Shown piece after piece: positions 1-8,304 of a stretch of DNA of 64,000 bases (positions are counted from its first letter, which is position 1; every line of letters starts with the position of its first letter). Source of the stretch: Chloroherpetonaceae bacterium (GTDB lineage Bacteria > Bacteroidota > Chlorobiia > Chlorobiales > Chloroherpetonaceae); NCBI GenBank assembly GCA_028277445.1, contig JANQGG010000021.1, positions 1-64,000 of the forward strand, read 5' to 3'. The position numbers were made by a program, and so were the translations under genes. The notes under the pieces were generated by a model that saw only the letters and a list, made by a program, of their open reading frames with translations, did not search any database and was not told the origin of the DNA.

Positions 1-1
1 A

Positions 2-1783
2 GGCTTTTTAAGCGGTTATGATAACAGTATTGGGCGAGCGTGGGATATTGATGAAATCGCCTACGATAAAAACGGCAATTTAACCCGGCTGTTTGCCAAC
101 CAGGTTGTCGATTACACGTACAGCTATGTCGGTTCAACCAACAAAGTAGAGTGGGTGAAACGGGATGGGGTTACACAAACCGATTACAGTCACGATAATA
201 ATGGAGCCGTAATTGAATCCAGTTCAAACCAGGACGAGGGCAATAACTACCTATATGATCTCTTTATAGCCAGGACGCGCAATGTGATATCTCTTGACAA
301 CCGCTTGCAAATAGATTATCAATACAACAGCTCGGATGAACGTGTGCTGAAAAACCATTTCTACGATGCCTCGCTTCAAACCCAAACGCTATACCAGCAT
401 GGCCTCTCGGGTTTTCCGCTGGTGGTTACGGAAAAAAACAACGCCGGCGCCGAAACTGAGCAAACGTTTATTTACGGAGCAACCGGGCTGCTTGCCGTAA
501 AAACCAATCAAGAGCTGACGTATGTGATCAAAGACCATTTAGGCAGCTCCAAAATTCTGGTGGATGCTTCCGGCACAATAAAAGCCAGTTACGATTATAC
601 TCCATTTGGCGAGCATATGAGAGAAACCGGCTCCTGGGATACGCGTTACCAGTTTACGGGGCAGGAAAAGGATGAAGAAACAGGACTCTACAACTACCGC
701 GCCCGCCTGTACGACCCTGTTCTCAAGCGTTTTTTAGACACAGACCCAGCCGGACAAGGCTTTACGCCGTATGCGTACGCCGGCAATAATCCCGTAATAT
801 TTGTTGATCCCGATGGGGAATTTCCCTGGCTTTTTGTTGGCGCTTTAGCATTAGGTGCTGGACTGAATGTGGCTTCAAATTGGGATGCCATTACTCAAAA
901 TGGATTTGATTTTGGTAAGTTTGTTGCCTCGGCAGCTGTTGGCGCAGGTTCTGCAGCATTAAATTTTCTTGGACCCCCGGGTTGGGCGGCTGGAGGGTTT
1001 GTATCGGGTTTTGGAAATACGCTTATTCAGAATGGCAATATTGGCGATGCCATGCTATTTGGCGCAACAGGTTCAGTGACTGGTTTGGCATCAGGTTATG
1101 CAGGACGATTTGTGGATAACCATATCACTTCACCAATAATTGATCAATTGAACATTAATAGCCCGGTTGTAAATGGTGCAATTGGCGGGGCTCTGGGAGG
1201 CGCGTTAACCGAAGGTACAATAGGAGGTTTTTGGTCCCTAGCGCATAATGGTGATTTTGGTGAAGGATTTGAAAAAGGAGCAATAAGAGGCGGTTTATTA
1301 GGCGCTACAACAGGATCTATTTCAGCAGGATTAGCGGCTCATGAAGCTGGTTATCACCCTTTGACGGGTAAGTCCTATCCAAATGTTGTTAGAAAAGAAT
1401 TTACACCTGAGTTAGTACCTATAAAGAATGGTAATGTTGAAGGACAGCTTTCTAACGCTCAACTTGTTCAGAAGGCAGCTACAAAAGCAGAAGCATCGGT
1501 AGGAGGAACTGGGAGGTTTGCAGGAACAGCTAAACACACTTATGCAAGTGATCTTTTAAGAAGATACCAAAGTGTATATGGGGATAGAGGTTTAGAACTT
1601 AATTATTACTTTAATAATAATGCAACACTTGGTTCTGGTAATAGAGGATTCCTAGATGTTTTAGATACTCGCTTTAAAATTATTTATGATTTTAAATTTG
1701 GTAATGCTACTTGGGGTTCCGGGCAGCTTTATAAGTATCAAAGAAATTTTCCAAATCATTCATTACAAATAATAAGACCTTAA
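2..1783 (+). CDS. Rhs-family polymorphic toxin, 3' part (5' end outside window)
   Basis: The frame is open from the left edge, so the gene begins upstream; the first internal ATG (155) is not the real start. YD-type repeats (GNLTRL, YDNSIGRAWD) lead into a classic Rhs core end, with DHLGS, YTPFGE, GLYNYRARLYDP and an LDTDPAGQGF / NNPV..VDPDGE motif at about 720-822. A Gly/Ala-rich linker follows, then a distinct C-terminal domain at roughly 1430-1783. That end contains LDVLD followed by IYDFKFG, a spacing compatible with a PD-(D/E)XK nuclease core, so a DNase or RNase toxin is inferred. Rhs proteins encapsulate and release such tips. The next gene begins one base after the stop and is the likely immunity gene. 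The core family is certain; the toxin fold is an inference. Confidence 0.9.
   Translation, partial: GFLSGYDNSIGRAWDIDEIAYDKNGNLTRLFANQVVDYTYSYVGSTNKVEWVKRDGVTQTDYSHDNNGAVIESSSNQDEGNNYLYDLFIARTRNVISLDNRLQIDYQYNSSDERVLKNHFYDASLQTQTLYQHGLSGFPLVVTEKNNAGAETEQTFIYGATGLLAVKTNQELTYVIKDHLGSSKILVDASGTIKASYDYTPFGEHMRETGSWDTRYQFTGQEKDEETGLYNYRARLYDPVLKRFLDTDPAGQGFTPYAYAGNNPVIFVDPDGEFPWLFVGALALGAGLNVASNWDAITQNGFDFGKFVASAAVGAGSAALNFLGPPGWAAGGFVSGFGNTLIQNGNIGDAMLFGATGSVTGLASGYAGRFVDNHITSPIIDQLNINSPVVNGAIGGALGGALTEGTIGGFWSLAHNGDFGEGFEKGAIRGGLLGATTGSISAGLAAHEAGYHPLTGKSYPNVVRKEFTPELVPIKNGNVEGQLSNAQLVQKAATKAEASVGGTGRFAGTAKHTYASDLLRRYQSVYGDRGLELNYYFNNNATLGSGNRGFLDVLDTRFKIIYDFKFGNATWGSGQLYKYQRNFPNHSLQIIRP
359..822 (+). 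repeat. Rhs core segment, long direct repeat (copy 1; copy 2 at 2491-2957)
   Basis: The segment encoding the final part of the Rhs core, from FYDASLQTQT to DPDGE, is repeated almost base for base at 2491-2957. Shorter pieces recur at about 4274-4377 (LKRFLDIDPAGQG to DPDGE), 5899-5967 (ARLYDPYLKRFLD to GQGF) and 6624-6722 (KLTYVLKDH to YTPFG). These copies give homology for recombination that can swap toxin tips onto the full-length rhs gene. Confidence 0.85.
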
Positions 1784-2485
1784 ATGGCTGAAAAAATCAA
1801 TGATATGAAAAAGAAGGTTACAGAGGATTGGCAAAATGCTTTTCCTCAGTTGGTTAAATATGCTAAAAACAAATATTATAAGATAGTTGGTCCTTTAATA
1901 ATAGGAATAGAATTAATCAAACTTCCAAGAGTTGAAGAATACCGTCCTCATTTTGTCATTTATTCATTATGGGGTAACAAAGTAGGGAAAGATTTAAAAT
2001 CATGTTTATCAGGGCCAATAATGCTAAAAGAGTTCTTTAATACAAAAGGGTTGCAATTTTCAATTCCATATATAAAGCACAGTGCCGAGTTTTCGGAAGT
2101 ATTAAAAGCTGTCAAAAAACAGTTGCCATTTACACTAGATGGAGATGTTTCGTTAAAGCAAGTATTCTTAGCATTAGAGAAGCATTCTCAAACACCACCT
2201 TTGAGTGCTGCACCAAACTCTTATTTACAAGCAATTCTTCAAGAGTATAAACTTGAAATAGCATTGTGTATTGATGCAGAGAAACAGGCTCAAGATGTTC
2301 TAACTCAAATAAAGAAAATAAATTGGGATTTAAATCATTTTGCAATGTTTGACATTGACTATGAAAAATGGCTAAAAAGTATTGATGATAAAGTTAGTAA
2401 TAAAAACGAACTTTTATTGCAATTGGATACAAATAAAAAAGATAATAAATTAAAAAAATTACAACAATCTGAATTAACAGCATAA
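1784..2485 (+). CDS. Putative immunity protein for the first Rhs toxin
   Basis: This 233-residue soluble protein starts directly after the rhs stop codon (TAA then ATG), so the two are almost certainly co-translated. I do not recognise the family. It has no signal peptide or clear membrane segment, is rich in Lys and Leu, and ends in a charged helical stretch. The gene is more AT-rich than the Rhs core, as is usual for exchanged toxin/immunity cargo. Position alone, between a Rhs toxin tip and the next Rhs tip, argues for an immunity role. Binding to the upstream PD-(D/E)XK-like domain is inferred. Confidence 0.7.
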   Translation: MAEKINDMKKKVTEDWQNAFPQLVKYAKNKYYKIVGPLIIGIELIKLPRVEEYRPHFVIYSLWGNKVGKDLKSCLSGPIMLKEFFNTKGLQFSIPYIKHSAEFSEVLKAVKKQLPFTLDGDVSLKQVFLALEKHSQTPPLSAAPNSYLQAILQEYKLEIALCIDAEKQAQDVLTQIKKINWDLNHFAMFDIDYEKWLKSIDDKVSNKNELLLQLDTNKKDNKLKKLQQSELTA

Positions 2486-2490
2486 CATAT

Positions 2491-3858
2491 TTCTACGACA
2501 CCGCGCTTCAAACCCAAACGTTATACCAACATGGCCTCTCGGGTTTTCCGCTGGTTGTTACGGAAAAAAACAACGCCGGTAGCGTAACTGCTGAGCAAAC
2601 GTTTATTTACGGAGCAACAGGTCTTTTAGCGATAAAATCCGGCGCTGAACTAACCTATGTTCTCAAAGACCATTTGGGTAGTTCCAAAATTCTGGTGGAT
2701 GCTTCTGGCACAATAAAAGCCGGTTACGATTACACGCCATTTGGCGAGCATATGAGAGAAACCGGCTCCTGGGATACGCGTTACCAATTTACGGGGCAGG
2801 AAAAAGATGAAGAAACAGGGTTGTACAACTACCGCGCTCGTCTTTACGATCCCTATCTCAAGCGTTTCTTAGACACCGATCCGGCCGGACAGGGCTTCTC
2901 GCCTTATGCCTACGCAGGTAATAATCCGGTATATTATGTTGATCCGGATGGGGAAATTTTTGTACCTATGTTAATAGGTGCTGGTATTGGTGTTCTGACA
3001 AATGGTGCCATTAATTCAATCGAAGGCAGAGGATTTTTTGAAGGTGCTATCAGATCAGCTGTGATGGGTGGTATTGGTGGTGCTATGTCTTTTGGAATTG
3101 GTGAAATGACAAGCCAAATTACCAATACTGTAGGACGGTTGGCATCACAGACTTTGTTACATGGTTACCTTGGTGGGTATATGACTATGGCATCTGGTGG
3201 AGAATTTGCGTCAGGGTTTTTTTCAGGTGGGTTGGGAACTTTGGCGGCTTCTGGTTCAGGAGCGTTGTTAAAAAATTCACATTGGGGATTAAGGTTTGCT
3301 GGAATGACGGCAACCAGTGGCGTTGTGGGGGGATTAGGTTCGGAAATGTTTGGTGGGCAATTCTGGGATGGGTTCAGGAATGGGGCGATTAGTGGTGGTT
3401 TGAATGATGCAATTCACTTAATGACTTGGGAAGAATGGGTAGAGTTTAAAAAATTCTTCACAGATATATTTGATTTCTTTTTGAGCGAACCTGATTACGG
3501 AACTACTGTTGTTGATGGTGTAGAATATCAAATTAAAGGTGGTGTTGCCCCAAGCCCTGGAATTGGTAAATTAGGTGGAACTGCTAAAACAATTGGTATA
3601 CTTAGAGATGCAGCAAAATATAAAGGCAATTTTTCTTTAGGAAAAGTGACATATGAAGAAGCAATGCAAATAGGGAAAGCATGGGTTGGAAAAGAGTTTA
3701 GTATTAACAAAAAAGGGATATATATGAGCAAGAATGGATTACGGCAATTTAGACCACCTTCTTATAAACCTAAGCTTAAATTATATCAAGCAAATTTGGA
3801 ATGGAGACTTAAAAATTTAAAACAATGGCAAGGTAATGGTCACTTAACAATTAAATAG
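2491..3858 (+). CDS. Displaced Rhs tip: core end plus second toxin domain (no normal start)
   Basis: The frame resumes Rhs core sequence at FYDTALQTQT right after the first immunity gene. It carries YVLKDHLGSS, YTPFGE, LYNYRARLYDPYLKRFLD and DPDGE, then a new Gly-rich linker and toxin end. No ATG precedes the core; the earliest plausible start is TTG at 2674, so this looks like a 5'-truncated orphan module rather than a complete gene. The last about 80 residues contain GKAWVGKEF, GLRQFRPPSYKP, ANLEWR and WQGNGHL, a pattern that recurs at the ends of Rhs and haemagglutinin-type toxins; its activity is not known to me. An Imm8-like gene follows 7 bases downstream. The linker after DPDGE resembles that of the next tip (LIGAGIGVL, FSFGIGE-like). 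Confidence 0.8.
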   Translation, partial: FYDTALQTQTLYQHGLSGFPLVVTEKNNAGSVTAEQTFIYGATGLLAIKSGAELTYVLKDHLGSSKILVDASGTIKAGYDYTPFGEHMRETGSWDTRYQFTGQEKDEETGLYNYRARLYDPYLKRFLDTDPAGQGFSPYAYAGNNPVYYVDPDGEIFVPMLIGAGIGVLTNGAINSIEGRGFFEGAIRSAVMGGIGGAMSFGIGEMTSQITNTVGRLASQTLLHGYLGGYMTMASGGEFASGFFSGGLGTLAASGSGALLKNSHWGLRFAGMTATSGVVGGLGSEMFGGQFWDGFRNGAISGGLNDAIHLMTWEEWVEFKKFFTDIFDFFLSEPDYGTTVVDGVEYQIKGGVAPSPGIGKLGGTAKTIGILRDAAKYKGNFSLGKVTYEEAMQIGKAWVGKEFSINKKGIYMSKNGLRQFRPPSYKPKLKLYQANLEWRLKNLKQWQGNGHLTIK

Positions 3859-3865
3859 ACTATTT

Positions 3866-4228
3866 ATGAAAGCTGAATTAAAAGGATTACATAGTCCCGA
3901 TATTGATAATTTAGAAAATTATAAACCTTTAGATGACAATAATTTTGGTTTTCTACTTCAAGTTTTAGTTGGAATCAAAGGAGAAAATAGTGAAGAAAGT
4001 TTTGATGCAATTGTATGTACGCCTAAATGGATTGAATTAAATTATAATAAAAATGATGTTATATTAGGTGAGAATTTTATTATAATGTTTCAGTATAATT
4101 ATAAAAAATTATTTAATATAATATCAGATTTAATTAATAATATTGAAGAAGAAAATTGGGACAGGATTGCTAATAAGTTAGATCGAATCGGAAAATGGGA
4201 ATTCAGAGAATATTATGAGCCAAAATAA
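3866..4228 (+). CDS. Imm8-family immunity protein
   Basis: This 120-residue acidic protein starts with MKAELKGLHSPDIDNLE and continues with NFGFLLQV, ESFDAIVCTPKWI and a C-terminal W(D/E)RIANKLDRIGKWEF segment. These features match the Imm8 family of polymorphic-toxin immunity proteins as I know it. It lies 7 bases after the second Rhs toxin end and should neutralise that toxin. It is soluble and lacks a signal peptide, consistent with protection in the cytoplasm. It is strongly AT-rich compared with the Rhs core. The family call rests on recognition of the SPD and CTPKW motifs without a search. Confidence 0.8.
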   Translation: MKAELKGLHSPDIDNLENYKPLDDNNFGFLLQVLVGIKGENSEESFDAIVCTPKWIELNYNKNDVILGENFIIMFQYNYKKLFNIISDLINNIEEENWDRIANKLDRIGKWEFREYYEPK

Positions 4229-4260
4229 TAATCCTAATCGTTCATAAATCATAAAACCAA

Positions 4261-5316
4261 GGATCATACCCATTCCTCAAGCGTTTCTTAGACATCGACC
4301 CTGCCGGACAGGGCTTTACGCCATACGCCTACGCAGGCAACAATCCCGTGGTATTTATTGATCCCGATGGGGAATTTTTTGTACCATTTCTTATAGGCGC
4401 TGGAATTGGCGTGTTATCTAATGGTGTGATCAATTCGCTTGAAGACAGGCCTTTCTTTAGCGGTGCTTTTAAATCTGCTATAATTGGAGGCGTTGGTGGC
4501 GCATTTTCATTTGGGATTGGAGAAATTGCTGAAACTATGTCTGGATTTGGGAAACTAGCTTTTCAAGCTGGCACACATGGTCATTTGGGAGGAATGATGT
4601 CTGGGTTCAGCGGAGGAGATTATGGTTCTGGATTTTTATCAGGTGCTTTTGGTACTTTAGTTGGACATGGTGTGAGTGATGGTTTATTAAAAGATGCTGA
4701 TGTTGGTTATAGGGTGCTTGGTGGTGTTGCCGCAGGTACAATTTCAGGTGGTTTTGGTTCCTGGGTCGCAGGCGGTGATTTTGTTATGGGTATGAGGAAC
4801 GGTGCAATTAGTTCTGTTTTGAACAATGGAGCCCATCTTATGAAAAATATATGGGATGATGGTATGGGTGGGGAACCAATTGAACAACAAAATCAGGCCA
4901 GTGAAGAGTTCGTTAGAAAAGTATTGTTTTATATGGCAGGTGTAAATAATGCTTCAGGTACATTTAGCGGACTTCTTGAAAGTTATTATTTGTCAAAATT
5001 GGATAATCAAAAATTCCCTCTTAATAAAGCTTATCAAATTGAAGGGATAACTAAAGGTAAATTAAGTTTTTTAAAAACAGTTGGCAAATATAGTTTCCGA
5101 GGAGCTGTGTTTATAACAGGTATTCAAGCAGCTCGAGGCGATATTAGTTGGGGGAAAGCAGGTTTAGATATATCTATGGGCGCAGCGATGTATAAAGGGA
5201 ATTGGCAATTAAAAACCATCGGCGCCGGTTATTTTCTTATGGATGCTTATGGTTGGGATAATGCTTATAGGGATTATAAAACGTATTTTCCCCGTTATCC
5301 TATTGGAACTTTCTGA
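4261..5316 (+). CDS. Displaced Rhs tip: core end plus third toxin domain (no normal start)
   Basis: Rhs core sequence re-enters in frame at about 4270 (FLKRFLDIDPAGQGF, YAYAGNNPVVFIDPDGE). This is followed by a linker very similar to that of the second tip (FLIGAGIGVLSNG, FSFGIGEI) and then a unique end from about 4890. The only usable start is the GTG at 4348 or a codon within the fragment, so this is another orphan tip. The toxin region (EEFVRKVLFYMAGVNNASG ... RDYKTYFPRYPIG) is not a family I recognise; it has a Gly/Ala-rich, possibly membrane-active middle. A three-helix membrane protein follows and is the best candidate for its immunity partner, which would suit a toxin acting on or near the membrane. 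Confidence 0.7.
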   Translation, partial: GSYPFLKRFLDIDPAGQGFTPYAYAGNNPVVFIDPDGEFFVPFLIGAGIGVLSNGVINSLEDRPFFSGAFKSAIIGGVGGAFSFGIGEIAETMSGFGKLAFQAGTHGHLGGMMSGFSGGDYGSGFLSGAFGTLVGHGVSDGLLKDADVGYRVLGGVAAGTISGGFGSWVAGGDFVMGMRNGAISSVLNNGAHLMKNIWDDGMGGEPIEQQNQASEEFVRKVLFYMAGVNNASGTFSGLLESYYLSKLDNQKFPLNKAYQIEGITKGKLSFLKTVGKYSFRGAVFITGIQAARGDISWGKAGLDISMGAAMYKGNWQLKTIGAGYFLMDAYGWDNAYRDYKTYFPRYPIGTF

Positions 5317-5372
5317 ATTAGACTTTATTATGATAACCATCAATTAATATGAATCATATAGACAATAATTAA

Positions 5373-5789
5373 ATGCTTACATTTTATAAATATCTTTTTT
5401 ATAGACTTTGTACATCGAATTTATATGAATACTTGAAAAAATATTTTGAGATTTCATCGCCAATTTCAACTTCTGTATTTATTATTACGGTTCTTATGTG
5501 TTTAAATACATTATTTGTGTTTTATATAATTGAATATTTTAATATATTGTCGATAAATAGTGCGGAAATTAATACAATATATGCTTTGTTATATTGTTTT
5601 TTTTTAAATTTGGTGAATCATTTGTTGTTTGTTCATAGGAAAAAATATAAATATATTTTGAATGTATATTCAAAAGAACCATTAGATCTAAAAAGAAAAA
5701 GAGGTGTGGTTGTTATAATATACATACTATTTTCAATTATTTCGCCAATAATAATGTCAGAATTAATAAGAAGTAATGATGGCCTGTAA
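5373..5789 (+). CDS. Small membrane protein, putative immunity protein of the third tip
   Basis: This 138-residue protein has three clear hydrophobic helices at about residues 30-58, 66-88 and 112-130, with a Lys/Arg-rich loop (HRKKYKY ... KRKRG) between the second and third. The gene is extremely AT-rich, unlike the Rhs core but like the other toxin and immunity inserts. It lies 56 bases downstream of the third Rhs tip and before another Rhs core scar, so by position it is the immunity gene of that module. No specific family is recognised. Confidence 0.6.
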   Translation: MLTFYKYLFYRLCTSNLYEYLKKYFEISSPISTSVFIITVLMCLNTLFVFYIIEYFNILSINSAEINTIYALLYCFFLNLVNHLLFVHRKKYKYILNVYSKEPLDLKRKRGVVVIIYILFSIISPIIMSELIRSNDGL

Positions 5790-5889
5790 TACTAAACGAA
5801 TTACAATAATATATTTGAAAGAGATTAAAGTATATGTAAAATCAAAGCTTCATAATTCTAATCCATTAATCAAGAAAATCATGGTTTAG

Positions 5890-5973
5890 GCTATTCACGC
5901 CCGCCTTTATGATCCCTATCTCAAACGCTTTTTAGACACCGATCCGGCCGGGCAAGGCTTTACAAATAAATAA
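5890..5973 (+). pseudogene. Rhs core scar (fourth copy)
   Basis: A short in-frame remnant, ARLYDPYLKRFLDTDPAGQGF, is followed directly by TNK and a stop. It matches the end of the Rhs core in the upstream copies but has no toxin domain. It probably marks a tip that was deleted or the left border of the toxin-antitoxin insertion that follows. Confidence 0.75.
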
Positions 5974-5986
5974 TTGAGTGGGTAGA

Positions 5987-6316
5987 TCATTCAGGTATAA
6001 ACTTTAAGAGATCAGAAATTCTTTCATCAGAAATCGACTCTTTTTCAGATTTGTCGTAAATAGAAAGCAAATAAACCGTCGTTTTGGATACATGTACATG
6101 CGTTATAACCCTTGAGCCGCCTGATTTCCCTTTACCTTTTGAAGTAATAGCCATGCGGATTTTGTAGCACTTATTACCGAGTTGTGTTCCCTGTGTGGGA
6201 TTTTTATAAAGACTGTCCACAAGTTTAATAATATCAGTCTTTAAGGAAGGATACTTTTTAGCAAGTTTTTTTAATTCCTTTTTGAAGTATGGAGTGGCTA
6301 AAACACTATAATTCAT
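5987..6316 (-). CDS. RelE/ParE-superfamily toxin of a type II toxin-antitoxin pair
   Basis: This 109-residue basic protein has the RelE-type plan: an N-terminal FKKELKKLAKKYPSLK helix, NPTQGTQLG, then KIRMAITSKGKGKSGGSRVIT and a C-terminal VYLLSIYDKSEK strand. Members usually inhibit translation by cleaving mRNA, or poison gyrase in ParE relatives. Its start overlaps the upstream antitoxin stop by 11 bases, so translation is coupled. The pair lies on the opposite strand to the Rhs locus and between two Rhs core scars, as expected of an insertion into a recombination-prone locus. Confidence 0.8.
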   Translation of the reverse strand: MNYSVLATPYFKKELKKLAKKYPSLKTDIIKLVDSLYKNPTQGTQLGNKCYKIRMAITSKGKGKSGGSRVITHVHVSKTTVYLLSIYDKSEKESISDERISDLLKFIPE

Positions 6317-6512
6317 CTAACAATTCTTGAATTGGAATTGCATTTAATTTCCCTTCCTTGATGAGTTTCATTTCATCAACAGCTTGTTTTATACCTAATA
6401 AAACTTCAGCTTTTTCATCTGTTAGGGGTTTGGTCTTGACATATGGTAAGCTGTTTAAGACTTCCAAGAGGTGAATGGCTTTTTCGTCGTTAATATCAAG
6501 TAATACTTTCAT
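6306..6512 (-). CDS. Antitoxin partner of the RelE-like toxin
   Basis: This 68-residue acidic protein, MKVLLDINDEKAIHLLEVL at its start and a short C-terminal helix ending in ELLDEL, precedes and overlaps the RelE-like toxin gene. Size, charge, gene order and overlap fit a type II antitoxin. Such proteins bind the toxin and usually repress their own promoter, which would lie in 6513-6600. No DNA-binding family is recognised with certainty. Confidence 0.75.
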   Translation of the reverse strand: MKVLLDINDEKAIHLLEVLNSLPYVKTKPLTDEKAEVLLGIKQAVDEMKLIKEGKLNAIPIQELLDEL

Positions 6513-6619
6513 GTGATTCCTAAATTAAATTATATGATAAAGATTATACGACAAATTCATTGTTGATACAACAGCGGCGAACAGGAACAAGAAATAACGC
6601 TGAATGTTGTTGAATACAG

Positions 6620-6729
6620 CAAACTAACTTATGTTCTCAAAGACCACCGCGGCGCAGCTCCAAAATTCTGGTGGATGCTTCCGGCACAATAAAAGCCGGC
6701 TACGATTATACTCCATTTGGCTATGAATA
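6620..6729 (+). pseudogene. Rhs core scar (fifth copy, frameshifted)
   Basis: The DNA encodes KLTYVLKDH, then shifts frame at a short GC-rich change (CACCGCGGCGCAGCTCC) before SKILVDASGTIKAGYDYTPFG can be read in another frame and ends at a stop. It is a degenerate copy of the core segment seen at 511-615. Together with the scar at 5890 it brackets the toxin-antitoxin pair. The rest of 6513-6825 shows no gene. Confidence 0.75.
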
Positions 6730-6759
6730 GAATTAATCAGTAGCTTAAAAGTCACACAC

Positions 6760-6784
6760 AAAAGGGCTAATTTTAAATAACCCT
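6760..6784 (-). terminator. Weak terminator-like hairpin after glgA
   Basis: Read on the minus strand, a GGGTTA / TAGCCC stem (one G-T pair) is followed by TTTT, about 40 bases beyond the glgA stop. It is short and only plausible. Confidence 0.35.
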
Positions 6785-6825
6785 ATATAGTTTATGGCTT
6801 TGAGAAAGCATTTGTAATAACTGGT

Positions 6826-8304
6826 TTATAAGGTTTCTTTCCAGCCAATGGCTTTTTTATACCCTTCAAGATAGTCAAGGGCGCTATCTTCCCAGCTAAA
6901 GTGGCGAAGCATGGCTTCTTTTTGCATATGGTCGTAATGATGCCTGCGGTCGAAGTACGTGCTGATAGCCCAGCCGACCGAGTAATAAATGGCAGCCGGA
7001 GTGGGATCCCAAAACTTAAAACCGGTACCTTCGCCCGTCATTTCGTTGTATTGCTCTACGGTGTCCGAGAGTCCGCCTGTTGCCCGCACGATCGGAAGTG
7101 TGCCGTATTTTAACGAGTACATTTGGTTTAAGCCGCAAGGCTCGTATATGGAAGGCATTAAAAAGAAGTTGCTGCCGGCTTCAACCCAGTGAGCCAGTTC
7201 ATCATTATAACCGATATATGTCCCGATTCTTCCGTGGTAGCGTGCAGGGAGGTTCCAATAAAACGATTCCAGGTATTTTTCACCCGAACCAATAATCACA
7301 AATTGGACGATCATATTATTAACAATGCCTTCAATGGTTTCGGCAAGAATATCCAACCCTTTTTGATGGGCGAACCGGCTGATTACCCCTACAACAGGCA
7401 CATCAGGATTGATATCCAGCAAAAAGCGATCCTGGAGCTCTTGTTTGCATATTTTTTTGCCGTCCATTTTCTTGGCACTGTACTTTGCCGGGATAAGATC
7501 ATCGATTTCAGGGTTCCAATGGTCATAGTCAATTCCATTCAAAATGCCCATGTAATGGCTTTCTTTGTTGTTGAGGTATGGCGCAAGTCCCCATGCATGC
7601 TCCGGCGTTCGGGTTTCATTGGCATAGGTCGGGCTTACGGTATTGACCATATCTGCAAAGAAAATACCGCCCTTCAGGAAATTGATCCCGCCATGATCTT
7701 CGAACGTATCCGAAGTGAAATTTGCCCAACCCAGGCCAAAATAATCAAAATTATCAATGCCATATTGACCTTGGTACCCGATGTTATGAATGGTAAGCAC
7801 GCTGGCAGCTTTCCCTAAAACGGGATCATCCCAGTGCCAGATTTTCAGGTAAGCTGGAACCAATGCAGTTTGCCAATCATGCGCATGAACGATATCGGCA
7901 TCAAACCGGATGTCTTTGCACAATTGCAAAGCAGCTCGTGAAAAGAAGGCATAACGAAGCGGATTGTCGGCAAAATCTTTGTGATCGCGATCGTGATAAA
8001 TGCCGTCGCGATCAAAATATTTGTTGAATTCAATAAAATAAACCGGTACATCGGTGTGCGTGGCCTGATGAACCCCGCACCACTCAATGCAATTGCCCAT
8101 CCAAACGCCCATTTGAGGCATAAAGGGATGGATATTATGTTTTACCGTATCTATAGAGGAATATTTTGGAACAATAACGATGACTTCATGCCCGAGTTTT
8201 TTTAACGCTTTGGGCAGTGCGCCTACAACATCAGCCAAGCCTCCTGTTTTTACATAAGGAAAGCATTCCGATGCAATCATCGCAATTTTTAATTTTTTTG
8301 ACAT
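6826..8304 (-). CDS. glgA: Glycogen synthase (ADP-glucose type, GT5)
   Basis: The product (about 492 residues) transfers glucose from ADP-glucose to alpha-1,4-glucan. The N-terminus has the KTGGLADVVGALP substrate-binding motif, HAHDWQTALVP lies mid-protein, and the C-terminal Rossmann half has SRFAHQKGLD, EPCGLNQMYSLKYGTLPIV and ATGGLSDTV, which bind the nucleotide sugar. Length fits the bacterial GlgA family. The longer frame opens at GTG 8310, but the ATG at 8304 (MSKKLKIAMIASE) is the more natural start; neither has a clear Shine-Dalgarno. The gene stands alone, so no other glycogen genes are seen in this window. It borders the Rhs locus, which seems to end in the intergenic space behind it. 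Confidence 0.95.
   Translation of the reverse strand: MSKKLKIAMIASECFPYVKTGGLADVVGALPKALKKLGHEVIVIVPKYSSIDTVKHNIHPFMPQMGVWMGNCIEWCGVHQATHTDVPVYFIEFNKYFDRDGIYHDRDHKDFADNPLRYAFFSRAALQLCKDIRFDADIVHAHDWQTALVPAYLKIWHWDDPVLGKAASVLTIHNIGYQGQYGIDNFDYFGLGWANFTSDTFEDHGGINFLKGGIFFADMVNTVSPTYANETRTPEHAWGLAPYLNNKESHYMGILNGIDYDHWNPEIDDLIPAKYSAKKMDGKKICKQELQDRFLLDINPDVPVVGVISRFAHQKGLDILAETIEGIVNNMIVQFVIIGSGEKYLESFYWNLPARYHGRIGTYIGYNDELAHWVEAGSNFFLMPSIYEPCGLNQMYSLKYGTLPIVRATGGLSDTVEQYNEMTGEGTGFKFWDPTPAAIYYSVGWAISTYFDRRHHYDHMQKEAMLRHFSWEDSALDYLEGYKKAIGWKETL

Noticed and set aside
7189-7818. 209-codon plus-strand frame across glgA
   Set aside because: It is antisense to glgA, with no ribosome binding site or recognisable domain.
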